Assembly: GCA_002375205.1 (NCBI GenBank) | Contig: DFLL01000032.1 | Span: 1 to 39,877, forward strand | From: Caryophanales bacterium UBA3620 | GTDB lineage: Bacteria > Bacillota_I > Bacilli_A > RF39 > UBA660 | Length of the DNA stretch: 39,877 nucleotides | Direction of reading: 5' to 3' | Part shown: piece by piece, positions 1 through 7,719 of the stretch | Layout of the letters: every line of letters starts with the position of its first letter | How positions within the stretch are numbered: position 1 is the first letter of the stretch | The notes under the pieces: generated by a model | The model's input: only the letters and a program-made list of their open reading frames with translations | The model's database searches: none | Told to the model about the DNA's origin: nothing | Translations under genes and position numbers: made by a program

Positions 1-864
1 TTCTATTCCTTCTTTATTTTTACTTATTACTTCTAAAGATCCTTCTCCCGCAAAATATAAATCAATATCTGATGAAATTGCTCCTGATGCTTTATAGTAG
101 TAATATGGATCACCATCTGCTAAATCTTCATTATCCGCGGTTACTTTGGCAAATAAAATATTATTTATTTCACTAGAAGTATATACTCCATAATAATTTG
201 TATATGTACTATAATAATTAGATACTTCACCACTATATTTATTTGTAAAACTAGATAATTCATCACTACCTATTAGACTTACTTTCTTTAGTTTTCCACC
301 TTCAATATAGTTATCTGTTCCTTTAACTGTTTTAATTGTTACTTTACTTCCAGTATAAGTTATATCTTTATTATATACATATATTGCAGGCGCTTTCTTG
401 GAATCAGTATCTAGTTTTACTCCATTTAAGATAATATTAACATCTTTAGTTATTTTATTAGTATCTAGTGCTATCATACCGCCAGTTAATTCTCCAGTGA
501 AGGTAATATCACCATCAGTATTAATGTTAATAGTGGTTATCTCAAGAGGTTTTACTTCAGTACTATTTCCTTCTTCAATAAAATCATCTAAGTCATATGT
601 CTTATACATTCCTACTCCATCAAATAGGAACTCTGTAACATAGACTTCATCTAAATTATTATTTTGATAATCATTATAGAAACTATCAAAATCCTCTTTA
701 GAATATACTTTTAACTGTTTTTCTTCACTATCATTATAAGTTAAATTACTTAAATTAACACTTAATGTCTTTGAAGAACTATCCATTTTTTTAGCAATAA
801 TAAATACACCAAGCCCTAGTATTAGTAATACCGAAACTATTATTAATAATTTTTTCTTTTTCAT
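1..864 (-). CDS. Membrane-anchored Cthe_2159-like carbohydrate-binding domain protein (C-terminus beyond window)
   Basis: Open frame of 288 codons running off the left edge, so only the N-terminal part is visible. Residues 1-4 are MKKK, followed by a hydrophobic segment (about residues 5-24) ending AKK. This is a membrane anchor or uncleaved signal without a lipobox, so the protein is probably extracytoplasmic. The rest is a beta-rich, Gly/Asn/Asp/Ser-rich sequence with repeats such as TINTDGDITFTGEL and a later GAISSDIDLYFAGEGSL. This pattern resembles the beta-helical carbohydrate-binding Cthe_2159 family (PF14262), known to bind acidic polysaccharides and calcium. The start is fixed by an AAGGAG ribosome site at 874-879. 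The family call is by pattern only; a generic surface beta-helix protein is the alternative. Confidence 0.6.
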   Translation of the reverse strand, partial: MKKKKLLIIVSVLLILGLGVFIIAKKMDSSSKTLSVNLSNLTYNDSEEKQLKVYSKEDFDSFYNDYQNNNLDEVYVTEFLFDGVGMYKTYDLDDFIEEGNSTEVKPLEITTININTDGDITFTGELTGGMIALDTNKITKDVNIILNGVKLDTDSKKAPAIYVYNKDITYTGSKVTIKTVKGTDNYIEGGKLKKVSLIGSDELSSFTNKYSGEVSNYYSTYTNYYGVYTSSEINNILFAKVTADNEDLADGDPYYYYKASGAISSDIDLYFAGEGSLEVISKNKEGIE

Positions 865-969
865 TTTATCAATCTCCTTATGTTTATAATATAACATAAT
901 TTGTTTTTTTATTGTAATATTTTTTTATTTTTAATCATCTGTTTTACATATAAAATGTAAAGTTATGTA

Positions 970-1749
970 TTAATAATATCTTTCGAAATTAGTATCGTAA
1001 TCACATACATATATTTCTTTAAATAATTTTGTAATATCATCTTTTGGTAATTGAAATATTAAGTTTTTATTTCTATATTTTCCTTCTCTATTACCACTTT
1101 TATGTACTCTAGCCACTAGTTGTACATCTATCGTTCCATTTATTAATAAATCTAAAAACTTTTCTTTACTTATTAATCCGTATATTTTTATTTTGTAATA
1201 TCTGAATAATTCTTTATTAGGTTCCTTTTTGGTACTGCCATAAATTATGGCCATTTTTTTTAGTTTGAGATTTAAATGATCATATATACTGTCTAAATAA
1301 ACAAATGATTTCTTTTCTATTTCATTAGTTTTTAAATCACGTACAACCAAATATAACTTTTGCTCATTTTTATCAATTTCCAATTTAAAAATATATTTAT
1401 TGTCCACTAATGTTTCTTTCTTGAAATTTAAATCTGCAAATAATATTTTCTTATCTTTAAAAGTTTTATCTGGATATCCATATTTTTCTATTAATCTATT
1501 TATTTCTGGAAATGTTGGTCCGTCAAAAGATATAGAGAACAGTGATATTGGGTACCTGCTATACCTACTAGTACATTTTATTTCTATTCCGTAGTAATCT
1601 GGAAAATACAAACTATCTTGTTTCTTTTTTAGTTCTGATTCAAATGTTAAGCCGATTGCTCCTACTCCTTTGCTACTACTCTCAATAAATCTCTTTTTTG
1701 CTATTCTTTTAAATTCAATTATTAATCTTTGAATATCTTCATTATTCAT
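970..1749 (-). CDS. MvaI/BcnI-family type II restriction endonuclease, orphan
   Basis: A 259-aa protein. Residues 29-37 (VGAIGLTFE) followed by PDYYGIEIK place D51, E56 and K58 in a D-x4-E-x-K arrangement, the PD-(D/E)xK site of MvaI (D50, E55, K57). MvaI and BcnI cleave CCWGG and CCSGG as monomers. The length agrees with the family. The start at 1749 is chosen because an AGGAG site lies just upstream. In addition, a strong sigma-A promoter (1787-1815) lies inside the 26-codon upstream extension, which therefore cannot be translated from this promoter. No cognate methyltransferase is visible in the window, so it may be a solitary endonuclease, a repair nickase of MutH style, or have its partner elsewhere. 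Recognition sequence cannot be predicted. Confidence 0.8.
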   Translation of the reverse strand: MNNEDIQRLIIEFKRIAKKRFIESSSKGVGAIGLTFESELKKKQDSLYFPDYYGIEIKCTSRYSRYPISLFSISFDGPTFPEINRLIEKYGYPDKTFKDKKILFADLNFKKETLVDNKYIFKLEIDKNEQKLYLVVRDLKTNEIEKKSFVYLDSIYDHLNLKLKKMAIIYGSTKKEPNKELFRYYKIKIYGLISKEKFLDLLINGTIDVQLVARVHKSGNREGKYRNKNLIFQLPKDDITKLFKEIYVCDYDTNFERYY

Positions 1750-1786
1750 GTGTTTCTCCTTTCTATCTTCATAATAATTGTTTTTT

Positions 1787-1815
1787 ATGATAGCAATATT
1801 CTTGATACTTGTCAA
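1787..1815 (-). promoter_or_regulatory. Sigma-A promoter of the MvaI-like gene
   Basis: On the minus strand, TTGACA (1810-1815), a 17-nt spacer and TATCAT (1787-1792). One mismatch to consensus in total. It supports the start at 1749. Confidence 0.75.
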
Positions 1816-1860
1816 CCATATTTTCATAATTTTTTATTATTTATAGACATTATTTATTTA

Positions 1861-1882
1861 TAAAAAGAAACCGGGCGGTTTG
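1861..1882 (-). terminator. Second terminator downstream of the tRNA pair
   Basis: Minus strand: AAACCG-CC-CGGTTT hairpin followed by a T-rich tract (TTTCTTTTTAT). It sits in a short GC-rich island (about 1871-1904) unlike its surroundings and lies after a first terminator at about 1908-1935. Confidence 0.5.
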
Positions 1883-1904
1883 CAGGATGAGTCATGCAGG
1901 AGGC

Positions 1905-1936
1905 ATAAAAAAAGAAACTTTTATATAAAAGCTTCT
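1905..1936 (-). terminator. Terminator of the tRNA-Ile/tRNA-Leu transcript
   Basis: Minus strand: AGAAGCTTTTAT/ATAAAAGTTTCT hairpin running into seven T residues, 12 nt beyond the CCA end of tRNA-Leu. Confidence 0.6.
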
Positions 1937-1948
1937 AATTTCTATATT

Positions 1949-2032
1949 TGGTGCGGGTGAAGGGACTTGAACCCCCACGGATAAACCACTAGATCCTAAG
2001 TCTAGCGCGTCTGCCAATTTCGCCACACCCGC
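1949..2032 (-). tRNA. tRNA-Leu (anticodon TAG)
   Basis: 84 nt including an encoded CCA. Acceptor GCGGGTG pairs with CACCCGC and the discriminator is A73. The D arm is TGGCGAAATTGGCAGACGC. Anticodon stem CTAGA/TCTAG encloses the loop CTTAGGA, giving anticodon TAG. There is a variable arm as in class II tRNAs, and a GGTTCAAGTCC T arm. It lies 13 nt downstream of tRNA-Ile and is probably co-transcribed with it. Confidence 0.95.
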
Positions 2033-2045
2033 ATGAATAATTAAG

Positions 2046-2122
2046 TGGTGGACCCTGCAGGACTCGAACCTGCGACCGCCCGGTTATGAGCCGGATGCTC
2101 TAACCAACTGAGCTAAGGGTCC
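2046..2122 (-). tRNA. tRNA-Ile2 (CAT anticodon, lysidine-modified)
   Basis: 77 nt with encoded CCA. Acceptor GGACCCT pairs with AGGGTCC and the anticodon loop is CTCATAA. The body (GGACC-TTAGCTCAGTTGGTTAGAGC, CGGCTCATAACCG, A73) matches the Bacillota tRNA-Ile(CAU) read as AUA after TilS modification, and not elongator or initiator tRNA-Met. The identity rests on overall resemblance to the B. subtilis Ile2 tRNA. Confidence 0.88.
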
Positions 2123-2273
2123 GTTAGTAATCCACTTGTAATGGTTCTTTTTTTAAGAACAAATTAAGTATATCATTTTTAAATCATAGTGTCAACTAGA
2201 AAAATTATGAAAATATTATTTTTTTACTAAAATATATGTTTAAAGTTAATATATATGTCTAAATTTTTATTAT

Positions 2274-3053
2274 CTACTTTATTTTTTTGATGCCAAGGGG
2301 AATTATAAAGACAATATTAAAAGCTAAATAGTATAGTATTAACATTAGACATGGATTTAATATTTGCAGATTAATAGATGTTAAATGATTAGCTATATCT
2401 TCAAAGATAGGAATACCTCCTAGATTTAGATATAACATAAAATCAAAATTATAGATAAAATCGATTGGTATTACAAATATTGATATAAATAAGTGGAATA
2501 GATATCCACGTATTATTGTTTTATATTTTATTTCGACATAGTTAGTTACTATTAATAATAATCCAATAAATACCATTAAGAAATGCCATATCATTGAATA
2601 AAAGGCTCCGAAGGAAAAGAAAGGATAATACTTAAAGGCATTTAAATAAAGCATTGTAGCAATGCCTCCAACTACTCCACCAGTAGATAACCAAGAATCG
2701 GCAAGTACTTTTATTTTACCTTTTCCAAAGCCAGATATTATTCCTGCAAGCATGATTATTGAACATGTATCTAGAGGAAGTAACCCAGTATTAAATGAAC
2801 CGGATAATTTGATATCATATATTGATTCCCATGTCGTTTTAACAATATATATTATTATTAAGAATATACTAACTATTTTAATTATTTTATTTACTTTTTC
2901 TTTTGATAATTTCCTTAAAGATATTAATAAGATTGTCATAAGAATAATAGAAAATATTAAATATACATACTGAGCAATACCCCCATAATCTTGACCTGTA
3001 TAACCAGTAATATTATATTTATAATCAAAAAAATTATAATTACCTCTAAACAT
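2274..3053 (-). CDS. YwaF/TMEM164-like integral membrane protein
   Basis: A 259-aa polytopic protein with about seven hydrophobic segments. The motif LLPLDTCSI after TM2/3 and WHFLMVFIGLLLI in the middle resemble the YwaF family (TIGR02206, related to eukaryotic TMEM164), whose members carry an LPLHLC-type motif. The annotation is tentative. The start at 3053 (MFRGNYNF) is preferred because GGTGG lies 5 nt upstream; the upstream ATG at 3065 has no ribosome site. It follows the unknown gene 3084-3512 by 30 nt and the flavodoxin before that, so the three may form an operon. No substrate can be inferred. Confidence 0.55.
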   Translation of the reverse strand: MFRGNYNFFDYKYNITGYTGQDYGGIAQYVYLIFSIILMTILLISLRKLSKEKVNKIIKIVSIFLIIIYIVKTTWESIYDIKLSGSFNTGLLPLDTCSIIMLAGIISGFGKGKIKVLADSWLSTGGVVGGIATMLYLNAFKYYPFFSFGAFYSMIWHFLMVFIGLLLIVTNYVEIKYKTIIRGYLFHLFISIFVIPIDFIYNFDFMLYLNLGGIPIFEDIANHLTSINLQILNPCLMLILYYLAFNIVFIIPLGIKKIK

Positions 3054-3083
3054 CTTAACCACCATTTTTTATTTTATTTTTTA

Positions 3084-3512
3084 TTAATTTATCCATTCAT
3101 ATTTCCATTCATATAATCGTGCTGTTTTAGATCCGTAGCTAAATTCATAACCAGCATTCGGAAGTGATTCTATGCACTTTATTTTTCCAATAAAGTCAAC
3201 TTTCACTTTCGTTAAAATCCATAATTCTTCAGTTACTCCACTATCAGGTACATCAATACTGCTAGGAGCAAATACTTCATAATTATCTGTATCATCAACT
3301 TCATATACATTAAATACTAAATCTTTACAATTTTTTGATAGGGCCATTAAACATTTATCTATTGACTTACAAAAGCATACTCTTTTTGTTTTACTATCTT
3401 CATAACCATTTTGTGTAAAATAATTATTAGGTATTTTGGGAAGAAGAACATTACTATTTAATTGTTTTTCACTTATGAAATATAGTTTTCCATTATATTC
3501 TACTTTTTCCAT
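3084..3512 (-). CDS. Uncharacterised 142-aa protein
   Basis: Soluble and mixed alpha/beta, without a signal peptide or membrane segment. The N-terminus has short hydrophobic strands (YNGKLYFIS). A central KTKRVCFCKSIDKCLMAL stretch has three Cys, and the C-terminus is aromatic-rich (YEWKYEWIN). I recall similar small proteins annotated only as hypothetical in gut Bacillota. It lies 25 nt after the flavodoxin and 30 nt before the membrane protein, on the same strand. No ribosome site of quality is visible, so translation may depend on coupling. No function is proposed. Confidence 0.5.
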   Translation of the reverse strand: MEKVEYNGKLYFISEKQLNSNVLLPKIPNNYFTQNGYEDSKTKRVCFCKSIDKCLMALSKNCKDLVFNVYEVDDTDNYEVFAPSSIDVPDSGVTEELWILTKVKVDFIGKIKCIESLPNAGYEFSYGSKTARLYEWKYEWIN

Positions 3513-3537
3513 ATTTAAACCGTTTCTAATATAATTA

Positions 3538-4044
3538 TTAAAGCCATTCTTCTACTTTTTGTTTCGAATTAATAGCTTCGGATCCTAATATAGCAATACC
3601 ATCTAATACATTAGCCCCAATGCATATTTCTTTAAGTTGTCTAGGTACTCCAGATAATCCTGAACCTTCATGTGTAGTAAATGGTCTAATAGTTTTACCA
3701 GTAAAATCCAAACCATTTAAAGCAGTAAACATTTCTTCAGGCATTCCTCCCCAATATATTGGAGAACCTATATATATTACTTCATATGATGATATATCTG
3801 GAATATTTTCTTTTATTGGAGCATTCTTTGACCTAGTTCTTTCTTTAGCTTCTTCGATACATGTCATATATTTTTTAGAATATGGTACTAGAGGTTCTAC
3901 TTTAAATAAATCTGCCCCAGTTAAATCATGAATATACTCTGCGACTATTTCGGTATTTCCTTTATCAATGTATTTCATTTGACCGCCAAAATAATTTTCA
4001 TCTGCCCTACTAAAATATATAATTAAACTTTTTTTATCTTTCAT
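3538..4044 (-). CDS. Flavodoxin-family protein
   Basis: A 168-aa protein with the flavodoxin fold. SLIIYFSRADEN at residues 6-17 is the FMN phosphate-binding loop region. YEVIYIGSPIYWGGMPEEM provides the second FMN contact (GSPIYWG). GKTIRPFTTHEGSGLSG gives the third loop. This matches the short Bacillota flavodoxins that carry electrons or serve quinone reduction. The start at 4044 is chosen for the AAAGGAG site in front of MKDKKS; the ten codons upstream lack one. It is the first gene of a possible three-gene set (4044 to 2274). Confidence 0.85.
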   Translation of the reverse strand: MKDKKSLIIYFSRADENYFGGQMKYIDKGNTEIVAEYIHDLTGADLFKVEPLVPYSKKYMTCIEEAKERTRSKNAPIKENIPDISSYEVIYIGSPIYWGGMPEEMFTALNGLDFTGKTIRPFTTHEGSGLSGVPRQLKEICIGANVLDGIAILGSEAINSKQKVEEWL

Positions 4045-4164
4045 TTTTCTTTCTCCTTTATGATATTGTACCATAAAATATTTTATTTATAAAGGAATAA
4101 TAATTTAATTATCTTTGATATTTTATTATCTATGTTTATTATCTAACTAAAGGAAATATCTCCT

Positions 4165-4212
4165 ACTGGAGTATGGAAAAATAACGAAGTTATTTTGGGT
4201 AGCGAAGCGGTT
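4165..4212. other. Structured non-coding segment with three nested hairpins
   Basis: Three small inverted repeats follow one another: CTCC-TACT-GGAG, then AAAATAAC-GAA-GTTATTTT (8-bp arms), then GC-GAA-GC. It sits between the flavodoxin promoter region and the flavin-reductase terminator. No open frame spans it. It could be a relic repeat or a small structured RNA. Confidence 0.35.
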
Positions 4213-4215
4213 AAT

Positions 4216-4245
4216 AAAAAAAGACTAAGAATAAATCTTAATCTT
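4216..4245 (-). terminator. Terminator of the flavin reductase-like gene
   Basis: Minus strand: AAGATTAAG-ATTTATT-CTTAGTCTT (9 bp with one G-U pair) followed by seven T residues, starting 6 nt after the stop codon at 4252. Confidence 0.75.
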
Positions 4246-4251
4246 AATTAC

Positions 4252-4818
4252 TTATTTTTTTAATTGTAAGCCATCTTTAAAAGCATTTCCTACTCTTTCA
4301 GTCACTTTATAATAGCCATGAGTAAATGGGTCAAAAGCGATAGCGTTAACTAGTGATATATCAACATTATCTCCGCTTATTACTTTAGTATCAGCAGTTA
4401 CATTTACTATTTTACCAATTACTCCTGCTCCTAAAGGGTCACTTTGATATTCAATAAATTCACATTCCATGCAGATAGGAAATTCATTTATAATAGGAGC
4501 ATCTACATACTCTGATTTTACACTAGTAAGTGAAGTATTCTCAAATTTATTTGGTGTATTATTACCTGATGCTATGCCTAAATAATCAGCTTCGACAACA
4601 TGAGAAGCATCTGCTAGACTTACTGTAAAAGCTTTTCTTTCTTTAATATTTTTAACCGTTTTATGGGTTTCAGTTAAATTAAGTATTATTTTGTCTCGAT
4701 CTAACATTGTACCCCATGCAGCATTCATTACATTAGTGCTACCATCTTCATTATATGTTGCAATCATTAATACTGGCATCGGAAAGATTGCTTCCGTTGT
4801 TTTAATTTGTTTTCTCAT
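4252..4818 (-). CDS. Flavin reductase-like (flavoredoxin type) FMN-binding split-barrel protein
   Basis: A 188-aa protein of the flavin reductase-like domain family. The N-terminus (PMPVLMIATYNEDGSTNVMNAAWGT) is the FMN-binding strand-loop with the typical NVMNAAW motif. It is followed by KTVKNIKERKAFTVSLAD, GIASGNNTPNKF, and a C-terminal DPFTHGYYKV segment common in these proteins. Members bind FMN and reduce flavins or act as electron carriers; the partner is not evident. It is a single gene with its own terminator, 21 nt after the 632-aa unknown gene, so read-through from that gene is possible. The ribosome site AAAGGATG precedes the start. Confidence 0.82.
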   Translation of the reverse strand: MRKQIKTTEAIFPMPVLMIATYNEDGSTNVMNAAWGTMLDRDKIILNLTETHKTVKNIKERKAFTVSLADASHVVEADYLGIASGNNTPNKFENTSLTSVKSEYVDAPIINEFPICMECEFIEYQSDPLGAGVIGKIVNVTADTKVISGDNVDISLVNAIAFDPFTHGYYKVTERVGNAFKDGLQLKK

Positions 4819-4839
4819 TTATTTATCATCCTTTCTTTT

Positions 4840-6738
4840 TTATCTTCGAGCTTCAAATTTATTTTTTTCATAACTACCATTAAAATAGTTATAATCTCTT
4901 TGCTGAGCAAAAATCTTATATTTTTGTTCATAATATTTCTTATTTTCAAAATACTTTTTAGAACCTACCAATATGATACCTAAGTCCTGGCTTTTAGCAG
5001 TTTCGATATCTTGCTCAGATATCTCATCTACACAATATAAAGCTATTCTTTTTAATTCGGGTATTTGCTTATCAATATCTGTTGGTTTTGTTCCTTGTTC
5101 TAATATTAATATTTCTGAATAACTATCCGCTGATAGACCTGTTATTTCTTCAGGCATCATCAATGGATGAACACGACTTGTTGCCTTATCTATAGAATTA
5201 AATGGTTTAAACATAGTAAATGAATCAAATGGATAAACATGAACTATTTGGTCGGGATTTAATTCTTCAGCATCGTATAGAAAAGTATTAGAGTTTTTAG
5301 AATCTCCACATATTGCCACGCAATCGTTTCCTACTAAGGAATATGAGTGTCCAGTTGGCAATTTATCAGGAACATGTCTACTACTTTTTACTATTCCAAA
5401 GAATGGTTCATCGTGCATTACATAAACATCTACTCCATATTGCTGTGATAGTTTACTATCTCGATATTTTTTTATTGATTCTCTAGTTAAAGAGTATTCT
5501 TTAATAGCTTCATTAACAACATATCTAGCGTATGACATATCATCATAGAATATTTCCTTCATATTTATTTTCTTTAATGTATTATGTAGTTCTTTCTTTT
5601 CTTCTACAGATAAATAGTCAATATTAGATATTTGTTCATATAATTCTGCTCGCTCTTTTGGTAAGACGACATTACCATCATAATAAAATCTTAATAATTC
5701 TCTTACATCAATCATTATATTATGATAATTTTCTTCAAAATTGTAATCTATTATATAATTAGATAATTCCCTGTCACTTAGTTCTTTTAAGTATTCATAT
5801 ACACCATTTATATTACCTTCTTCATATTTTTCTTCTAATATCATATTAATATCATCATCATCATAATGATTAATTAATCTTATATATTGATATCTATATT
5901 CAAAATAATTATCATCATCATTTATATCAGCTTCTTTTAATTTTTTAAATGATTCAAATATTTCTTTATATGGTGAACTAAATATGTTATCATTATAACT
6001 ATTAATAAAATTATCTTCTTTAGTTTTAATATAATTATTTACTTCATCAGTATTAGTGACATATTCTAAATCATTTACTATTTTTCGCACTTTAAATATA
6101 TCATAATTATTTAGTAATCTTTCTGCTAAATCTTTATTAACCATATTAATAGGAATATTTATTTCTGGTACTTTTTTGTCATACATATTTCGTTGTTCAA
6201 CGGCATTTAAGAATGATTGTTTTGCTGTAGCAACAAAATTTTCGATATTTATGCGCGAATCTGATAAATCAATGTTATAATTAGTAATTATTTTACTAAC
6301 AATATCTTCTTCGCCTAAATTAATTAGTTCATATAAAGCATCAGTTCCATATGGCCAATTATCTAATTTTTTTAAGATATATTCTATATTTAAATAGCTT
6401 AAGAATACTATTAGTTCTTTGGGACTAGGATTTAAACTTAAATACTTATTTATCATTACTTCATATGTTTCATCTTTCATACTTTTTAAATTAGCATCAT
6501 AGTAACTCAAATCAGTTTTAAAAAACAGATTTAAAAAAGCTTCTTTTTGAAACAACTCATCTTTATACTTTGAAAAGGCTAAAATATAATTAATTCTATC
6601 TTCTTTTAAAGGACTCTTTTCTAAGATAGATAATCCTTCTTCATTTAATAACTCTAATAATTTTCCACTATAATCTGTTTCTAAGAATTTTGAGAATTCT
6701 CCTTTACTATAATCATTAATTATTTCACTTCTATTCAT
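4840..6738 (-). CDS. Uncharacterised 632-aa protein, helical N-terminus and alpha/beta C-terminal domain
   Basis: Residues 1 to about 400 are a highly charged, Asp/Asn/Tyr/Lys-rich, probably all-helical repeat-like region. From about residue 430 the sequence changes to a compact mixed domain (VDVYVMHDEPFFGIVKSS, LPTGHSYSLVGNDCVAICGD, IVHVYPFDSFTMFKP, ILILEQGT, LGIILVGS). No signal peptide or membrane segment is present. The GHSYSLVGND and HVYPFDS stretches could form an active site, but I recognise no family. The start at 6738 follows a perfect GGAGG eight nucleotides upstream. It precedes the flavin reductase-like gene by 21 nt. An effector- or toxin-like multidomain architecture is possible but unproven. 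Confidence 0.7.
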   Translation of the reverse strand: MNRSEIINDYSKGEFSKFLETDYSGKLLELLNEEGLSILEKSPLKEDRINYILAFSKYKDELFQKEAFLNLFFKTDLSYYDANLKSMKDETYEVMINKYLSLNPSPKELIVFLSYLNIEYILKKLDNWPYGTDALYELINLGEEDIVSKIITNYNIDLSDSRINIENFVATAKQSFLNAVEQRNMYDKKVPEINIPINMVNKDLAERLLNNYDIFKVRKIVNDLEYVTNTDEVNNYIKTKEDNFINSYNDNIFSSPYKEIFESFKKLKEADINDDDNYFEYRYQYIRLINHYDDDDINMILEEKYEEGNINGVYEYLKELSDRELSNYIIDYNFEENYHNIMIDVRELLRFYYDGNVVLPKERAELYEQISNIDYLSVEEKKELHNTLKKINMKEIFYDDMSYARYVVNEAIKEYSLTRESIKKYRDSKLSQQYGVDVYVMHDEPFFGIVKSSRHVPDKLPTGHSYSLVGNDCVAICGDSKNSNTFLYDAEELNPDQIVHVYPFDSFTMFKPFNSIDKATSRVHPLMMPEEITGLSADSYSEILILEQGTKPTDIDKQIPELKRIALYCVDEISEQDIETAKSQDLGIILVGSKKYFENKKYYEQKYKIFAQQRDYNYFNGSYEKNKFEARR

Positions 6739-6811
6739 GATACCTCCATAACTTAGTATTGCCAATAATATCTTTCTTTTTAGACAAATATACTACATAT
6801 AAATTATACCA

Positions 6812-6839
6812 CAAAAAAAGAAGATTTTTTCATCTTCTT
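6812..6839 (-). terminator. Terminator of the HxlR-macrodomain-sirtuin operon
   Basis: Minus strand: AAGAAGAT-GAAAAA-ATCTTCTT followed by a T7 run. A copy of the 3' UTR hairpin repeat lies between the stop at 6868 and this terminator. Confidence 0.8.
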
Positions 6840-6846
6840 AACAATT

Positions 6847-6868
6847 CGTAATATCTTAATCTTACGAT
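6847..6868 (-). repeat. 3' UTR hairpin repeat, copy 1
   Basis: Plus-strand core AATATCTTAATCTTACGA. It abuts the stop codon of the sirtuin gene and precedes its terminator. It is shared with seven other sites up to 17.75 kb. Confidence 0.7.
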
Positions 6869-7707
6869 TATTTTAATTTTTCAACTAAATCAATTGTTTC
6901 ACTTATACTATCGGTTACTGATATTGATCTATCTTGTATTTCTTCAGGAACCATTGCATATTTATCATTGAATCTTATAAGTTTAAAATTATCATGCATA
7001 AATGTCATTTGTTCAAATGGAAACCTTATAATTCCGGGTGTATTAAATCCGATTCCAAATTCTAACAATAACATATTTTTGTCAGAGTTATTTTTTATAA
7101 AGTCATCATACTTATTTTGCATTTTATACCAATTATCATCTTCAACAAATGTATCATCACATCTTAAATTAACAGACATATTTTCTCCACATACAGGACA
7201 TTTTGGAACAAGATTGCTTGGTATCTTTAAATCGCTATCTATATTTGATAACCATTCTTTTACTTGCTCTTCATTATCATATAATTTGTTATGACATGGT
7301 GTTAAGCATTGAAGTTTAGAATAACTTCCTTGAACTTCAAATACTTTTTCTTTATCAAAGCCATTATTAATAAATTGTCCATCTGTATTAGTAGTTATAA
7401 CAAAATATTTTTTATCTTTAACTAAATTATAGAGATTTTGATATAAATCAGTATGTTTATTTTCATAATAAGAGAAGTATATATGTTTAGCCCAATAAGC
7501 CCATTTTTCTTCTTCGGTTCTAAATGGATAAAATGCTGATGTATATAAATCTTTTATTCCATATTTTCTTATAAAATCTACAAAATCATGCTCGAACTTT
7601 TCACCACTATAATGAATTCCTGCAGCATCTGATAAACCAGCACCAGCTCCAATTATAATTGCATCAGCTTCATCTATCCATTTTTTAATTTTTACTATAT
7701 CAGTCAT
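6868..7707 (-). CDS. Class M sirtuin (SirTM), protein ADP-ribosyltransferase type
   Basis: A 279-aa Sir2-fold protein. It has the NAD loop GAGAGLSDAAG (20-30), TTNTDG (105-110) and zinc cysteines C134, C138, C170 and C173. In place of the catalytic His of deacetylating sirtuins it has Q126 (EVQGSYSKLQC). That His-to-Gln change is characteristic of microbial class M sirtuins, which transfer ADP-ribose to target proteins instead of deacetylating. The gene follows the zinc macrodomain hydrolase by 12 nt, the standard writer/eraser pairing. In staphylococci and streptococci the target is a lipoylated GcvH-L encoded next door; no GcvH-L or LplA2 is present here, so the substrate is unknown. The transcript ends at 6812-6839. 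Confidence 0.93.
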   Translation of the reverse strand: MTDIVKIKKWIDEADAIIIGAGAGLSDAAGIHYSGEKFEHDFVDFIRKYGIKDLYTSAFYPFRTEEEKWAYWAKHIYFSYYENKHTDLYQNLYNLVKDKKYFVITTNTDGQFINNGFDKEKVFEVQGSYSKLQCLTPCHNKLYDNEEQVKEWLSNIDSDLKIPSNLVPKCPVCGENMSVNLRCDDTFVEDDNWYKMQNKYDDFIKNNSDKNMLLLEFGIGFNTPGIIRFPFEQMTFMHDNFKLIRFNDKYAMVPEEIQDRSISVTDSISETIDLVEKLK

Positions 7708-7719
7708 TTTATCACCACC

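Noticed and set aside
398..643. Plus-strand open frame opposite the first gene
   Set aside because: It is the antisense shadow of the Cthe_2159-like coding sequence and has no ribosome site.
1750..1827. Longer N-terminus for the MvaI-like protein
   Set aside because: A strong promoter lies within this stretch and the AGGAG site belongs to the ATG at 1749.
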